NCBI GenBank assembly: GCA_016125455.1
Contig: WGLS01000001.1
Span: forward strand, 496,001 to 560,000
Source: Alphaproteobacteria bacterium
GTDB taxonomy: Bacteria; Pseudomonadota; Alphaproteobacteria; Caulobacterales; Parvularculaceae
Length of the DNA: 64,000 bases
Direction of reading: 5' to 3'
Shown here: in pieces, positions 35,547 to 44,783 of the stretch
Layout: the number at the start of each line of letters is the position of its first letter
How positions within the stretch are numbered: the stretch's first letter is position 1
The notes under the pieces: model-generated
The model's database searches: none
Told to the model about the DNA's origin: nothing
What the model saw: only the letters and a program-made list of their open reading frames with translations
Made by a program: the position numbers and the translations under genes

Positions 35547-36383
35547 GTGTCCCGTATCGCCTCCACGTTCGCCGCAATTCGTCAGGACCGGCGCGCGGCG
35601 TTCATTCCCTTCATCATGGCGGGCGACCCCGATCCGGATGCGTCGTACGCCCTGCTGAAGGCTATGCCTGAGGCGGGCGCGGACATCATCGAACTCGGCG
35701 TCGCGTTCACCGACCCGATGGCCGACGGCCCATCGATCCAGGCGGCGGGCCTGCGGGCGCTGAAGGCGGGGCAGACCCTGACCGGCACGATTGAGATGGT
35801 CCGCCGGTTCAGGGCCGAGGGCGGGACGACGCCGATCATTCTGATGGGATACGCCAACCCGATCCATCGGCGCGGTTTCGAAAGTTTCGTATCGGAAGCC
35901 GCCGAAGCCGGCGTCGACGGGCTGATCGTCGTCGACCTGCCGCCGGAAGAAGATGGTCCCCTGAGGTCCGCGGCTGCGGCTGCCGGCATCGACGTGATCC
36001 GGCTTGCGACGCCGACCACCGACGCCGAGCGCCTGCCAGCGGTGGTCTCGGGCGCTTCGGGATTTATCTACTATGTTTCCGTGGCCGGGGTGACCGGCCG
36101 GGCAAGCGCGCTTGAAACCGACGTTGCCGCAGCGATTAGCGGGCTCAGGCAGGCATCCAGCCTGCCCATAGCGGTTGGTTTCGGGATCAAAACGCCCGGG
36201 CACGCGGCAGTTTTCGGGCGGTTGGCCGATGCCGTTGTCGTCGGGTCCGCGATCGTCGACCGGGTAGCCGCCGGGGCGGAGGCTCTTGAGAAAGGCGCTC
36301 TGGATACCAATTCTTTCGTGATTGACGTGGCAGGGTTCGTGCGTGAGCTCGCGATGGCGACGAGATTGGCTCGAAAGTCCTGA
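35547..36383 (+). CDS. trpA: Tryptophan synthase alpha chain
   Basis: Cleaves indole-glycerol phosphate to indole and G3P for TrpB. 278 residues. I use GTG 35547, with AGG a few bases before; the open frame upstream is a read-through of the esterase gene in another frame. Catalytic Glu is in [16 protein letters not shown] and Asp in the same block; the phosphate-binding GYANPIH and [10 protein letters not shown] loops are present, with IVVDLPPEE. The enzyme should be fully functional. It is not adjacent to trpB, from which it is separated by three other genes. Confidence 0.96.
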   Translation: MSRIASTFAAIRQDRRAAFIPFIMAGDPDPDASYALLKAMPEAGADIIELGVAFTDPMADGPSIQAAGLRALKAGQTLTGTIEMVRRFRAEGGTTPIILMGYANPIHRRGFESFVSEAAEAGVDGLIVVDLPPEEDGPLRSAAAAAGIDVIRLATPTTDAERLPAVVSGASGFIYYVSVAGVTGRASALETDVAAAISGLRQASSLPIAVGFGIKTPGHAAVFGRLADAVVVGSAIVDRVAAGAEALEKGALDTNSFVIDVAGFVRELAMATRLARKS

Positions 36384-36492
36384 TCTTCAACGATTGGGCT
36401 GGCCTAGAACGTCGCTGAGGCCGTATCCTTCTAAGGCGGTCGACCGCGTCTTCAGGGCCGGCCCGACCGCGATCTGGTGAGGAGAGTATGCC

Positions 36493-37443
36493 GTGAACTG
36501 GCTGTCGAACATTACACCGCCCGGCATCAAGAACATGTTCCGGCGACCGGACGACAACGCTGACACCCTCTGGCTGAAATGCGGCGGTTGCGGCGAAATG
36601 ATCTTCCATCGCGATCTGGAGAACACCCAGCGCGTGTGCCCGGCGTGTTCGCACCACATGTCGATTCCTGCCGAAGACCGGCTGCATGCATTCTTCGATG
36701 ACGGCAAGTTCGAGGACATCGAGCTGCCCGAGGCGCCGGTCGATCCACTCAAGTTTCGTGACGAACGACGGTACGCTGATCGGATCAAGGATGCGCGCCG
36801 CAAGACCGGCCGCCAGGATGCAATGCGCGTGGCGGCGGGCGCCGTCCACGGCCTGCCAATAGTGGCCGCCTGCCAGGATTTCGCCTTCATGGGCGGGTCG
36901 ATGGGTTGCGCCCTGGGCGAGGCCTTCCTGAAAGGCGTCGAAGAGGCGATCAAGCGCAATTCGGCGCTGGTCGCATTTTCCGCCTCCGGCGGCGCGCGCA
37001 TGCAGGAAGGGATACTCTCCCTCATGCAGATGCCGCGCACGACGATTGGCGTGCAGATGATGCGCGAAGCGGGCCTGCCTTACATCGTTGTCCTGACCCA
37101 TCCGACGACGGGGGGCGTTACCGCGTCATTCGCCATGCTCGGCGACATAAACATCGCGGAACCCGGAGCCCTGATCGGCTTCGCCGGCCCGCGGGTCATC
37201 GAACAGACAATCCGCGAGAAACTGCCCGAAGGGTTCCAGCGGTCCGAGTTCCTGAAGGAAAAAGGCATGGTCGACATGGTCGTGCACCGACATGATCTGC
37301 GCGATTCTATCGCGAAACTGGTTCGGGTGCTGACCAAGAATGGATCGGCCAGGTCGCGAATTTCGCTTGGCGAGGGCGAGGCGACGCCTGCCGCGAAACC
37401 TCCGGCCAATGACCTTGACGCCGTCGACAAGGCCGCGGAGTAA
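36493..37443 (+). CDS. accD: Acetyl-CoA carboxylase carboxyltransferase subunit beta
   Basis: Forms malonyl-CoA with AccA in the carboxyltransferase complex, the first step of fatty acid synthesis. 316 residues. The N-terminal zinc ribbon is C-x2-C...C-x2-C ([17 protein letters not shown]). The crotonase-like core includes [12 protein letters not shown] and the oxyanion motif [17 protein letters not shown] 36493 has GAGGAGAG 7 bases upstream; an ATG at 36488 is out of frame and hits a stop after two codons. folC follows at 2 bases distance, the standard pair. Confidence 0.97.
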   Translation: MNWLSNITPPGIKNMFRRPDDNADTLWLKCGGCGEMIFHRDLENTQRVCPACSHHMSIPAEDRLHAFFDDGKFEDIELPEAPVDPLKFRDERRYADRIKDARRKTGRQDAMRVAAGAVHGLPIVAACQDFAFMGGSMGCALGEAFLKGVEEAIKRNSALVAFSASGGARMQEGILSLMQMPRTTIGVQMMREAGLPYIVVLTHPTTGGVTASFAMLGDINIAEPGALIGFAGPRVIEQTIREKLPEGFQRSEFLKEKGMVDMVVHRHDLRDSIAKLVRVLTKNGSARSRISLGEGEATPAAKPPANDLDAVDKAAE

Positions 37444-37445
37444 GC

Positions 37446-38777
37446 TTGAACTTTTCCATCCGTGGCGAGACGAAGCTGGACGACGCCCTGCGGGCGATCG
37501 CTACGCGCCGACCTAAGCTCATCGACCTCAGCCTTGGCCGCACCCGGGCCGCTCTTGGCCGGCTTGGCGACCCCCAGGACCGGTTGCCGCCGACTTTTCA
37601 TGTGGCCGGCACGAACGGCAAGGGTTCTACGGTCGCCTATATCCGTTCCATGCTCGAGGCGGCGGGCGCGCGGGTTCATGTCTATACCTCGCCGCATCTC
37701 GTTCGGTACAATGAGCGAATTACGCTCGCCGGCTCGGCGATAAGCGATGAGGCGTTCATGGCGGCGCTCGCCGCCGTTGACCATGCGGCGGGCTCGGATG
37801 AACTCACCTATTTCGAGACTCTGACCTGCGCGGCGTTCGTCGCGTTCGCCGAAGTCCCGGCTGATTTCGTGGTGCTTGAGGTTGGCCTTGGCGGTCGGCT
37901 TGACGCCACCAATGTGATCAGTGAACCGGCCGCGGCCGTCATTACGCCGATTGGCCTCGATCACCAGTCCTATCTGGGCGATACGCTGGCCGCAATCGCG
38001 CGCGAGAAGGCTGGCGTGTTCAAGGCCGGGCGGCCGGCCGTCATCGGCGCCCAGGAACCCGAAGCGATGGCCGCTCTCATTGACGCTGCCGCGGCGGCGC
38101 AGGCGACGCCGTTCGTCTTTGGCGCCGACTGGACGAACTGGGCTGAATCCGGCCGTCTTGTTTATCAAGACATGAAAGGTCTCAGCGATCTGGACCCGCC
38201 GCGCATCTTTGGCGCGCACCAGTTCGGCAATGCAGGCCTCGCGGTCGCAGCGCTGCGCGCGGGCGGGCTTGAATTATCGAGCGACGTTCTTTCGCGCGGC
38301 ATTTCCACGGCGGCCTGGCCCGCGCGCATGCAGCGGATTGGCGGCGGCAGGATCGGCAAGCTGCTCCGCATCGGCGAAGCTGGCGCCGGTCGGGAAGCAT
38401 GGCTCGATGGCGGCCATAATCCGCATGCGGCGGCGGCCATTGCCCGTGCGCTCGCCGACCTTTCGGATCGCAGCCCGAAGCCGGTCTTCATGATTGCGGG
38501 CATGCAGTCGACAAAAGACGCACAAGGATATTTCACGCCGTTCGAAGGTCTTGTCCGGCAAGTGGTCGCAACCGCCGCTGACGCCGAACATGCAGCGTCG
38601 CCGGACGACATCATGAACGCCGCAATTCATGCGGGCATCGCCGCGTCGAAGGCGCCGACCCTGGCGGCCGCCCTGTCGGCCGCAGCCGACATCGAGGCCG
38701 GGCCGGTGCGGTTCCTGATAGCCGGCTCGCTCTACCTTGCTGGCGAAGCGCTCGCCATGCAGGAAGCAGGCGACTGA
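37446..38777 (+). CDS. folC: Folylpolyglutamate synthase/dihydrofolate synthase
   Basis: Mur-ligase-like ATP enzyme that joins glutamate to folates. 443 residues. P-loop FHVAGTNGKGSTVAYIRSML, VHVYTSPHLVRYNERI, EVGLGGRLDATN, and the second-half ITPIGLDHQSYLGDT block are all present. The start is TTG 37446, two bases after the accD stop; GGAG lies just before it at good spacing, which supports TTG. It converges on lysK with a 6-base gap. The accD-folC pair is conserved in many alphaproteobacteria. Confidence 0.95.
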   Translation: MNFSIRGETKLDDALRAIATRRPKLIDLSLGRTRAALGRLGDPQDRLPPTFHVAGTNGKGSTVAYIRSMLEAAGARVHVYTSPHLVRYNERITLAGSAISDEAFMAALAAVDHAAGSDELTYFETLTCAAFVAFAEVPADFVVLEVGLGGRLDATNVISEPAAAVITPIGLDHQSYLGDTLAAIAREKAGVFKAGRPAVIGAQEPEAMAALIDAAAAAQATPFVFGADWTNWAESGRLVYQDMKGLSDLDPPRIFGAHQFGNAGLAVAALRAGGLELSSDVLSRGISTAAWPARMQRIGGGRIGKLLRIGEAGAGREAWLDGGHNPHAAAAIARALADLSDRSPKPVFMIAGMQSTKDAQGYFTPFEGLVRQVVATAADAEHAASPDDIMNAAIHAGIAASKAPTLAAALSAAADIEAGPVRFLIAGSLYLAGEALAMQEAGD

Positions 38778-38783
38778 CCGGGT

Positions 38784-40400
38784 TCAGTCTCGCGCGAGCG
38801 CTTCATCGATCAGATCGGCTGTCGCCGCTGCGCCGTAGATTTTGGCGAACGGCCCCATGCGCGGACCTTCCGACTGGCCGAATACGACTTCGTAGAGGCC
38901 GCGGAACCAGTCGCGGATATTTTCGAATCCCTCGTCCTTGCCGGCCGTGAATGTCGCCGTCTGGAAATCGTCCTCGCTCGCGCCGTCGCCAAGCGCACGA
39001 TAGGCCCGGGACAACGCCGCCAGTGCGGCGCGCTCAGCGGCCGTCGGCGCCCGGAATGATTTGTTCGGCGCCACGAAGCGATCGAAGTAAGCTCGAGCGT
39101 GAGCGATCATGCGATCGACTTCCGCAAGGGCAATTTCGTCCGCATCGGGTCGATATTTGCGTACGAACCCTCTGATGAGATCGGCGTCCGCCGAGCCAAC
39201 GGCGCTGACGAGCGTCAACAGCATGCCATAACTCACCGGCGGCGTTGCATCGGGCGGCGCGCCTTCGTGAATGTGCCATGCCGGATTGTCGAGGGCTCTT
39301 GCGCCATCCTGGGCCGCGAACTTTTCGACGTGGCTCCAGTACTCGTCCGCAGTCTTCGGGATGATGTCGAAATATAGCTTTTTCGCCGCTTTCGGGTTCT
39401 GGAACATGAAGAGCGCGAGGCTTTCCGACGAGGCATAAGTCAGCCACTCGTCGATCGATATCCCGTTGCCTTTGGTCTTCGAAATCTTCTTGCCTTCCTC
39501 GTCGAGGAACAGCTGGTAGTTGAAGCCCGCCGGGGGCTCCGCGCCGAGCGCCCTCGCGATCCGCGACGACAGTCGCACGGATTCGGTCAGGTCCTCGCCG
39601 GACATTTCATAGTCAACGCCAAGCGCGACCCAGCGACCGGCCCAGTCCGCCTTCCACTGCAGTTTGGCCTGGCCGCCAAGAACGGACCCTTCCGTCCTCG
39701 CGCCGTCCTCGTCCTCGAACGTGATCCGGCCGGATGCCGGGTCGAACTCAAGGATCGGGACGTAAAGCACGCGCCCGCTCGTCGGCGAGATCGGCAGGAT
39801 CGGCGAGTAGGTTTCCCGTCTATCGGCGCCTAGGGTCGGCAGGATGATGTCCATCACTGCATCATAGTGTTCGAGCACCTTCAGCATCGTCGCGTCGAAT
39901 GCGCCGGAGCGATACCGCTCGGTCGCCGAATAAAAATCATAGTCGAACCCGAAGCGGTCGAGGAATGCCCGCAGCGCTGCATTGTTGTGATGCGCGAAGC
40001 TTGGATGGTCCGTGTCGAACGGGTTTGGCACCGATGTCAGCGGCTTCTGCAGATGCGGTTCGAGCCTGTCGCGGTTCGGCAATTGCGGCGGCACCTTGCG
40101 CATGCCGTCCATGTCGTCCGAAAAACAGATCAGCTTTGTAGCCCGTCCGGTGAGGGCCTCGAATGCCCTGCGGACCATTGTCGTACGAACGACTTCGCCG
40201 AACGTGCCAATATGCGGCGGGCCCGAGGGGCCATATCCCGTCTGAAACAGGACCGGTCGTTCGCCTGTGCTCACGCTTGTGCTGCCGGCGGGCGCGGCGG
40301 CCTCGATCTTCTCCAGCCGTTTGATCAATGCGCGCGCCTCGGCGAAGGGCCAGGCTTTCGCCGCCTCGAAATCTTCGCGAGTGAAATTTCGCGCCGCCAT
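38784..40400 (-). CDS. lysK: Lysyl-tRNA synthetase, class I (LysK)
   Basis: Charges tRNA-Lys; alphaproteobacteria commonly use this class I form in place of class II LysS. 538 residues. The class I HIGH equivalent is GPSGPPHIGTFGEVVRT; the KMSKS equivalent is KKISKTKGNGIS (Ser to Thr in the fourth place). The Rossmann domain is followed by the anticodon-binding alpha-helix cage. The motifs show it can be active; the Thr variant is conservative. On the minus strand with the TerB-like gene divergent 175 bases upstream. Confidence 0.95.
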   Translation of the reverse strand: MAARNFTREDFEAAKAWPFAEARALIKRLEKIEAAAPAGSTSVSTGERPVLFQTGYGPSGPPHIGTFGEVVRTTMVRRAFEALTGRATKLICFSDDMDGMRKVPPQLPNRDRLEPHLQKPLTSVPNPFDTDHPSFAHHNNAALRAFLDRFGFDYDFYSATERYRSGAFDATMLKVLEHYDAVMDIILPTLGADRRETYSPILPISPTSGRVLYVPILEFDPASGRITFEDEDGARTEGSVLGGQAKLQWKADWAGRWVALGVDYEMSGEDLTESVRLSSRIARALGAEPPAGFNYQLFLDEEGKKISKTKGNGISIDEWLTYASSESLALFMFQNPKAAKKLYFDIIPKTADEYWSHVEKFAAQDGARALDNPAWHIHEGAPPDATPPVSYGMLLTLVSAVGSADADLIRGFVRKYRPDADEIALAEVDRMIAHARAYFDRFVAPNKSFRAPTAAERAALAALSRAYRALGDGASEDDFQTATFTAGKDEGFENIRDWFRGLYEVVFGQSEGPRMGPFAKIYGAAATADLIDEALARD

Positions 40401-40575
40401 TCAAATAGTCCCCTGAACGTTTCCGGATGAAAGATGAATCGTTTGAATGAACACGAGGCCTGACTTTGTCAAACTGTCGCAACTAGGCGGTTCCGTTCCG
40501 TCGTCCGGCGCGCTACGGATAGACTAACGGGCGCGGGTCGAGGATCATTGCGCCAGCAACATGGAGCGCGATCCT

Positions 40576-41016
40576 ATGTCCGCTGAAGGCATCGTTCCGC
40601 TTACGCCGCAAGAAGCGATAATCTACCTGATGGTCATGACGTCGGCATCCGACGGCATCATCACCGATCGCGAGCTCAGGACGATCGGGCGCGTCGTGAG
40701 GTCATTTCCGCTGTTTTCCGAAGCGGACGAGGAAGCGCTCGTTGAAACGGCCGAAGCCTGCGGCCGACTGATGGCGATGGATGACGGCCTGCATCGGGTC
40801 CTGGAATCGGCGGCTGCCGCCTTGCCGCGTCATCTTGGCGAAACTGCCTATGCTGCAGTGGTTGACGTCGTCACGGCGGACGAGCGCCTTGATATCACCG
40901 AAATCCGCGTGCTCGAACTCATCCGCGATTCCTTGAGGGTCCCCGATGCCGGAGCCGAAGCGATCGAGCATGCAGCGCGCGCCCGGCACCTCACGTCAGA
41001 TGACGCCAGTGCCTGA
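40576..41016 (+). CDS. TerB-family protein
   Basis: 146 residues, helical. The stretch YLMVMTSASDGIITDRELRTIGRVV and LDITEIRVLELIRDSL matches the TerB fold, where acidic residues bind metal ions. Known relatives range from tellurite-resistance proteins to general stress factors; alone without other ter genes the role is unclear. ATG 40576 has GGAG about 9 bases before and was preferred to the ATG at 40561. Ends with an Asp/Ala tail. Confidence 0.8.
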   Translation: MSAEGIVPLTPQEAIIYLMVMTSASDGIITDRELRTIGRVVRSFPLFSEADEEALVETAEACGRLMAMDDGLHRVLESAAAALPRHLGETAYAAVVDVVTADERLDITEIRVLELIRDSLRVPDAGAEAIEHAARARHLTSDDASA

Positions 41017-41094
41017 CGACTCGCCTGACGACTCGCCTGGGTCAGCCGCCATTGTCCTGACATCTTCTTTTGGCGCCCTTGTCCAGGCGCCCGT

Positions 41095-41979
41095 TCAGAA
41101 CGGGCTCTTTTCTTCCTTGTAGCCGGCGGGCGGATTCCAGATGCCGTCGGGCGGCGAGATATCCGCGGCGGAGACAAGCCTCGTCGTCGTTGGGCCGGCC
41201 CCGCCAGCATCCGTGCTGACGCCGCCGACGGGCACCCGGTCGTCAATATCCGACATGAACCGGAAAGGTCCGGCATCGCCTGGCATCAGGCCGCCCATCG
41301 CCGTCTCCATGTACGCGAAAAGGTCCTTCATCCGGTCACGAACCATTGCGCCGCCCTCGATATCCGCGGTCTTTGCCGCCCACACCTCGCCGTCCGGCGC
41401 GCCATTTCGCGTGATCTGATAGGTTACCGCCGTAGCGCCCATGACCTTCTTCGTGTCGCCGGTGCGCTCGACAGAATAGGTCGGCGCGTCGCCGAACGCC
41501 GAGGCGAGCGGCCCAGCCCCGTTCATGCCGCTCATGCCTGGCACGTTCGCCATGGCCGCCATTGCGCGTTCGCGCTCTTCAGGCGACATGTTCGCCATCG
41601 CCTCGGCCATCGCCGCCTTCATCTGTTCCTGAACCGCACTCATCTGGGAGCGGGCGGCCGCCATTTGTTCGCCCATGCCCTCCGTCTTCGCCGCGATTTC
41701 GCTCGCCTTCATTCGGGTGAACGATCCTTCCGCATGGTCGACAAAGATCAGTTCGTCAGCGTCGCCGAGCAGAATGACTTCGCCGCCCTGGGCCTTCTCG
41801 GCGCCCACGGACATCCGCAGGTTCTTGTCATTGGCCCAGATCTCGCCGGTCTCGGTCGAGCCGTCGGCGTTCGTCGTTTCAATTCGCCACAACGCATCGG
41901 CGTTTGCGGCCGATGTTGCGAACGCTGTCGCGAACAAGGTCGCGCCGGCGACTGAAGCCATCATCCGGTTCTTGCGCAT
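41095..41979 (-). CDS. Secreted hypothetical protein (DUF4412-like, tentative)
   Basis: 294 residues. A signal peptide (MRKNRMMASVAGATLFATAFATSAANA, cleaved near residue 27) follows GGGGAGAG 7 bases upstream of ATG 41979. The mature part starts with a beta-rich ALWRIETTNADGSTETGEIWA, then a long Met/Ala/Gln/Glu-rich helical stretch (MGEQMAAARSQMSAVQEQM) and a C-terminal beta-rich region with PPAGYKEE. The layout resembles DUF4412-type periplasmic proteins, but I am not certain. Function unknown. Confidence 0.78.
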   Translation of the reverse strand: MRKNRMMASVAGATLFATAFATSAANADALWRIETTNADGSTETGEIWANDKNLRMSVGAEKAQGGEVILLGDADELIFVDHAEGSFTRMKASEIAAKTEGMGEQMAAARSQMSAVQEQMKAAMAEAMANMSPEERERAMAAMANVPGMSGMNGAGPLASAFGDAPTYSVERTGDTKKVMGATAVTYQITRNGAPDGEVWAAKTADIEGGAMVRDRMKDLFAYMETAMGGLMPGDAGPFRFMSDIDDRVPVGGVSTDAGGAGPTTTRLVSAADISPPDGIWNPPAGYKEEKSPF

Positions 41980-42142
41980 TGAATTTCTCTCCCCGTAACC
42001 GATCTGGAGGCCGACGCCTCGTCGGCGAACGCTAATTGCGCCGCGAGCCCCTGTCCACAAGCCGCAGTGGCGCCTTCATGTCGCCGACAGACGTGCGACG
42101 ATCCAATCCGCCGTAAGTTTTGATCGATATTTCTGATCCATC

Positions 42143-42172
42143 TTGGGGCCGCGGGTTTGCTTGCTATATAAG
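42143..42172 (+). promoter_or_regulatory. Candidate promoter for carbonic anhydrase gene
   Basis: TTGGGG (42143-42148) and TATATAAG (42165-42172) with a 16-18 base spacing, in the 343-base divergent gap 41980-42322. The remaining sequence of the gap shows no further supported gene. The mRNA leader would be about 145 bases long. Confidence 0.45.
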
Positions 42173-42322
42173 TGATTGACGTCGCAGCGCCTCTTGCCGC
42201 TTCTGTGCGCACTGCCCATCAGGCCTGCGCGAGCGGCCTCGCCAAAGCGCCTTCCGCACGCTTCGCGGCGGCCACAACAGCCATTCGCCCCATTGAATTC
42301 GGGCATAAACAAGGAGCGCCCC

Positions 42323-42982
42323 ATGCCTCGCTTCGCCGCCGGCGTCGTAAAATTCCAGAACGAAGTCTACCCCGAGAACAAGGACCTTTTCCACGAACTC
42401 GACCGCGGGCAAGCGCCTGAGGCGCTGTTCATCACGTGCTCGGATTCGCGCATCGAGACCGCGATGATCACCCAGACGGCGCCGGGCGAGCTGTTCATCT
42501 GCAGGAATGCGGGCAACATCGTGCCGCCGCCCTCAACTCATACCGGCGGCATGTCAGCCTCGATCGAGTTCGCCGTGGCGGCCCTGAAGGTGCCGCATAT
42601 TGTGGTGTGCGGGCATACCCAGTGCGGCGCGATGAAGGGCGCCATGAATCCGGAAGGGCTCGACAAGCTGCCATACGTTCGCGACTGGCTCAGCTATTCG
42701 CGCGGCGCCGTCGAGATTGTCGAGGAGCTGGGCGCAGGCCTGTCCGAAGACGAAAAGATGACCTTGCTGCTTCGTCAGAATGTCATTCTTCAACTGCAGC
42801 ACCTGCGCTCGCACCCGAGCGTCGCCCGCCGGCTCGCAAAGGGCGACGTTGAACTGCACGGCTGGGTGTACGACATCAAGACCGGAGCAGTCGACGCGTA
42901 CGATCCGGCGACAGGCGACTTCTGCCCTGTTGACGTGCGGTATGCGGCGGAGATGAAGCGGCTCGCGGCCGACTGCGCCTAA
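42323..42982 (+). CDS. Beta-class carbonic anhydrase
   Basis: Interconverts CO2 and bicarbonate using a zinc site. 219 residues. Zinc ligands are Cys39 in TCSDSRIE, His98 and Cys101 in CGHTQCGAM; Asp41 and Arg43 form the gating pair. This is a complete set for the beta-class (CynT/Can type). ATG 42323 has AAGGAG 6 bases upstream; the frame is open to 42176 but without a ribosome site. The next gene on the strand, 63 bases on, is a SulP-family transporter, so supply of bicarbonate is the likely joint task. Confidence 0.95.
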   Translation: MPRFAAGVVKFQNEVYPENKDLFHELDRGQAPEALFITCSDSRIETAMITQTAPGELFICRNAGNIVPPPSTHTGGMSASIEFAVAALKVPHIVVCGHTQCGAMKGAMNPEGLDKLPYVRDWLSYSRGAVEIVEELGAGLSEDEKMTLLLRQNVILQLQHLRSHPSVARRLAKGDVELHGWVYDIKTGAVDAYDPATGDFCPVDVRYAAEMKRLAADCA

Positions 42983-43045
42983 GCGATGCATTCATGGCGG
43001 GCCGGCGACGGCCCGTCTCCCCCAACGTCCGCAACGAGGACCTCA

Positions 43046-44761
43046 ATGACGACTTCCGACTCAACGTTCATGTCCGGCCTCCGCGGTCACTTTGACTTCT
43101 CCAACCTTCGCGGGGACGTTCTTGGCGGCCTGACCGCCGGCGTCGTGGCCTTGCCGCTGGCCCTTGCATTCGGTGAGGCCTCTGGCGCCGGGCCAATCGC
43201 CGGCCTTTGGGGGGCAATTTTCGTCGGGTTCTTTGCCGCGCTGTTCGGGGGCACCGGTTCGCAGGTCTCAGGTCCAACGGGGCCGATGATTGTCGTCTTT
43301 GCCGGCGTATATGCATCGTTGTCCGGGGATCCGGCGCTCGTGTTTGCGTCGGTGGTTCTGGCCGGCATCCTGCAGATCCTGATGGGAGTGCTCCGGCTGG
43401 GGCAGTACATCAAGCTCGTGCCGTATCCGGTCGTTTCCGGCTTCATGAGCGGCATTGGCGTCATCATCATCGCCTTGCAGATATCGCGACTGTTCGGCCA
43501 CGAACCGGATGATCCGGGCACCATACCAGCGATCGCGGCTATTCCCGGCGCTGTCGCGACGCCGGTCTGGCCGGCGCTGCTGGTGGGGCTGATCTCGCTC
43601 GCCACTGTGTTCCTGTGGCCAAAATCGATTGCGAAATTCGTCCCTGGCGCCCTTGCCGCCCTGCTGATCGGCACCGTCGTCAGCCTGTTCGTCGGATTGC
43701 CCGACAGCCTGACCCTTGGCCAGATTCCGAAAGGCCTTCCCGGATTTACGCTGCCCAATTTCACGCCGGAAACCGCCGGCGTGATCATCGAGGCGGCGAT
43801 AATTCTGGCGCTCCTCGGCGCGATCGACAGCCTTCTTACCTCTCTCGTCGCGGATTCGATTACCGGCACGCGGCATAGGTCCAATCAGGAACTCGTCGGA
43901 CAAGGCATCGGCAATACATTCGCCGGCCTGTTCGGCGCCATTCCGGGCGCCGGCGCGACCATGCGGACGGTCGTCAACATCAGGTCCGGTGGGCAAACGC
44001 GAATTTCCGGCATGACGCACTCGCTGGTTCTGGTTGCGGCGGCGCTGCCGCTTGCAGGCCTCGCGGCAAACATTCCTCATGCCGTGCTTGCCGGGATCCT
44101 CGTCAAGGTCGGCTATGACATTATCGACTGGAGCTACCTGCGCCGCGCCCATCGCGGCCCGCGGTGGGACCTCGCGCTGATGGCCCTCGTCCTTGGTCTG
44201 ACGGTATTCGTGGACCTCATCACGGCTGTCGCCGTCGGGGTCGTGCTCGCGGCGCTCGCGTACGTAAAGCAGATTGCGGATATCCAGGTGAAAGCGGCGC
44301 AGGATGCGCGCGGCCGACTTGAGGATCCAGCGGAGCGCTCGCTCCTTGAGCGCGCGAACGGCAAGGTCATGTTGTTCGATTTCGCCGGCGGTCCGTTGAG
44401 CTTCGGCGCGGCTGCCGACCTTGGCCATCACGTCCGCGAGCGGGGCAGCAAGGGCGCCCTCGCGATCATCCTTGATTTCACCTACGTGCCGACGATCGAC
44501 CTCTCCGCCGCCCGCGCCGTCGAGACGATCGTCTGCGACGCGAAAGCTGCCGGCAAGAAGGTCTTCATGTCGGGAGTGAATGAGGACGTCCAGCGGGTGC
44601 TGACCGGCCTCAACGCCGACCATTGCCTGCCCGATGAGGGACGGTTAAGAAATCGCGCCGATGCATTGCGCGCCGCGCTCGAGGTCGCCGGCGTCGTTGC
44701 GCCCGACGCGTCGCGCGGCGACTCTGGCCTCGGGGCGCCCGTGGCCAATCCGGCCAGCTAA
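43046..44761 (+). CDS. SulP family anion transporter with STAS domain
   Basis: 571 residues. The transmembrane part carries about 12-14 helices, with the SulP opening GLTAGVVALPLALAFGEASGAGP and GGTGSQVSGPTGPMIVV. The C-terminal STAS domain begins near residue 440 and holds FDFAGGPLSFGAAADL and DFTYVPTIDLSAA. ATG 43046 has GAGG about 7 bases before. Gene context (carbonic anhydrase just upstream) suggests bicarbonate transport; sulfate is the other family substrate. Confidence 0.92.
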   Translation: MTTSDSTFMSGLRGHFDFSNLRGDVLGGLTAGVVALPLALAFGEASGAGPIAGLWGAIFVGFFAALFGGTGSQVSGPTGPMIVVFAGVYASLSGDPALVFASVVLAGILQILMGVLRLGQYIKLVPYPVVSGFMSGIGVIIIALQISRLFGHEPDDPGTIPAIAAIPGAVATPVWPALLVGLISLATVFLWPKSIAKFVPGALAALLIGTVVSLFVGLPDSLTLGQIPKGLPGFTLPNFTPETAGVIIEAAIILALLGAIDSLLTSLVADSITGTRHRSNQELVGQGIGNTFAGLFGAIPGAGATMRTVVNIRSGGQTRISGMTHSLVLVAAALPLAGLAANIPHAVLAGILVKVGYDIIDWSYLRRAHRGPRWDLALMALVLGLTVFVDLITAVAVGVVLAALAYVKQIADIQVKAAQDARGRLEDPAERSLLERANGKVMLFDFAGGPLSFGAAADLGHHVRERGSKGALAIILDFTYVPTIDLSAARAVETIVCDAKAAGKKVFMSGVNEDVQRVLTGLNADHCLPDEGRLRNRADALRAALEVAGVVAPDASRGDSGLGAPVANPAS

Positions 44762-44783
44762 GGTCCGCGAAGCTGGCGCCGGC

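Noticed and set aside
40501-40530. Promoter for the TerB-like gene (TAGACT at 40520)
   Set aside because: No acceptable -35 box lies at 16-18 bases distance.
40576-41016. Tellurite resistance operon
   Set aside because: Only one TerB-like gene is present and no other ter gene is near.
43268-44623. 451-codon open frame on the minus strand opposite the SulP gene
   Set aside because: It is antisense to a well-supported transporter, is rich in Arg/Gln/Asp/His with no domain, and arises from GC-rich codon bias.
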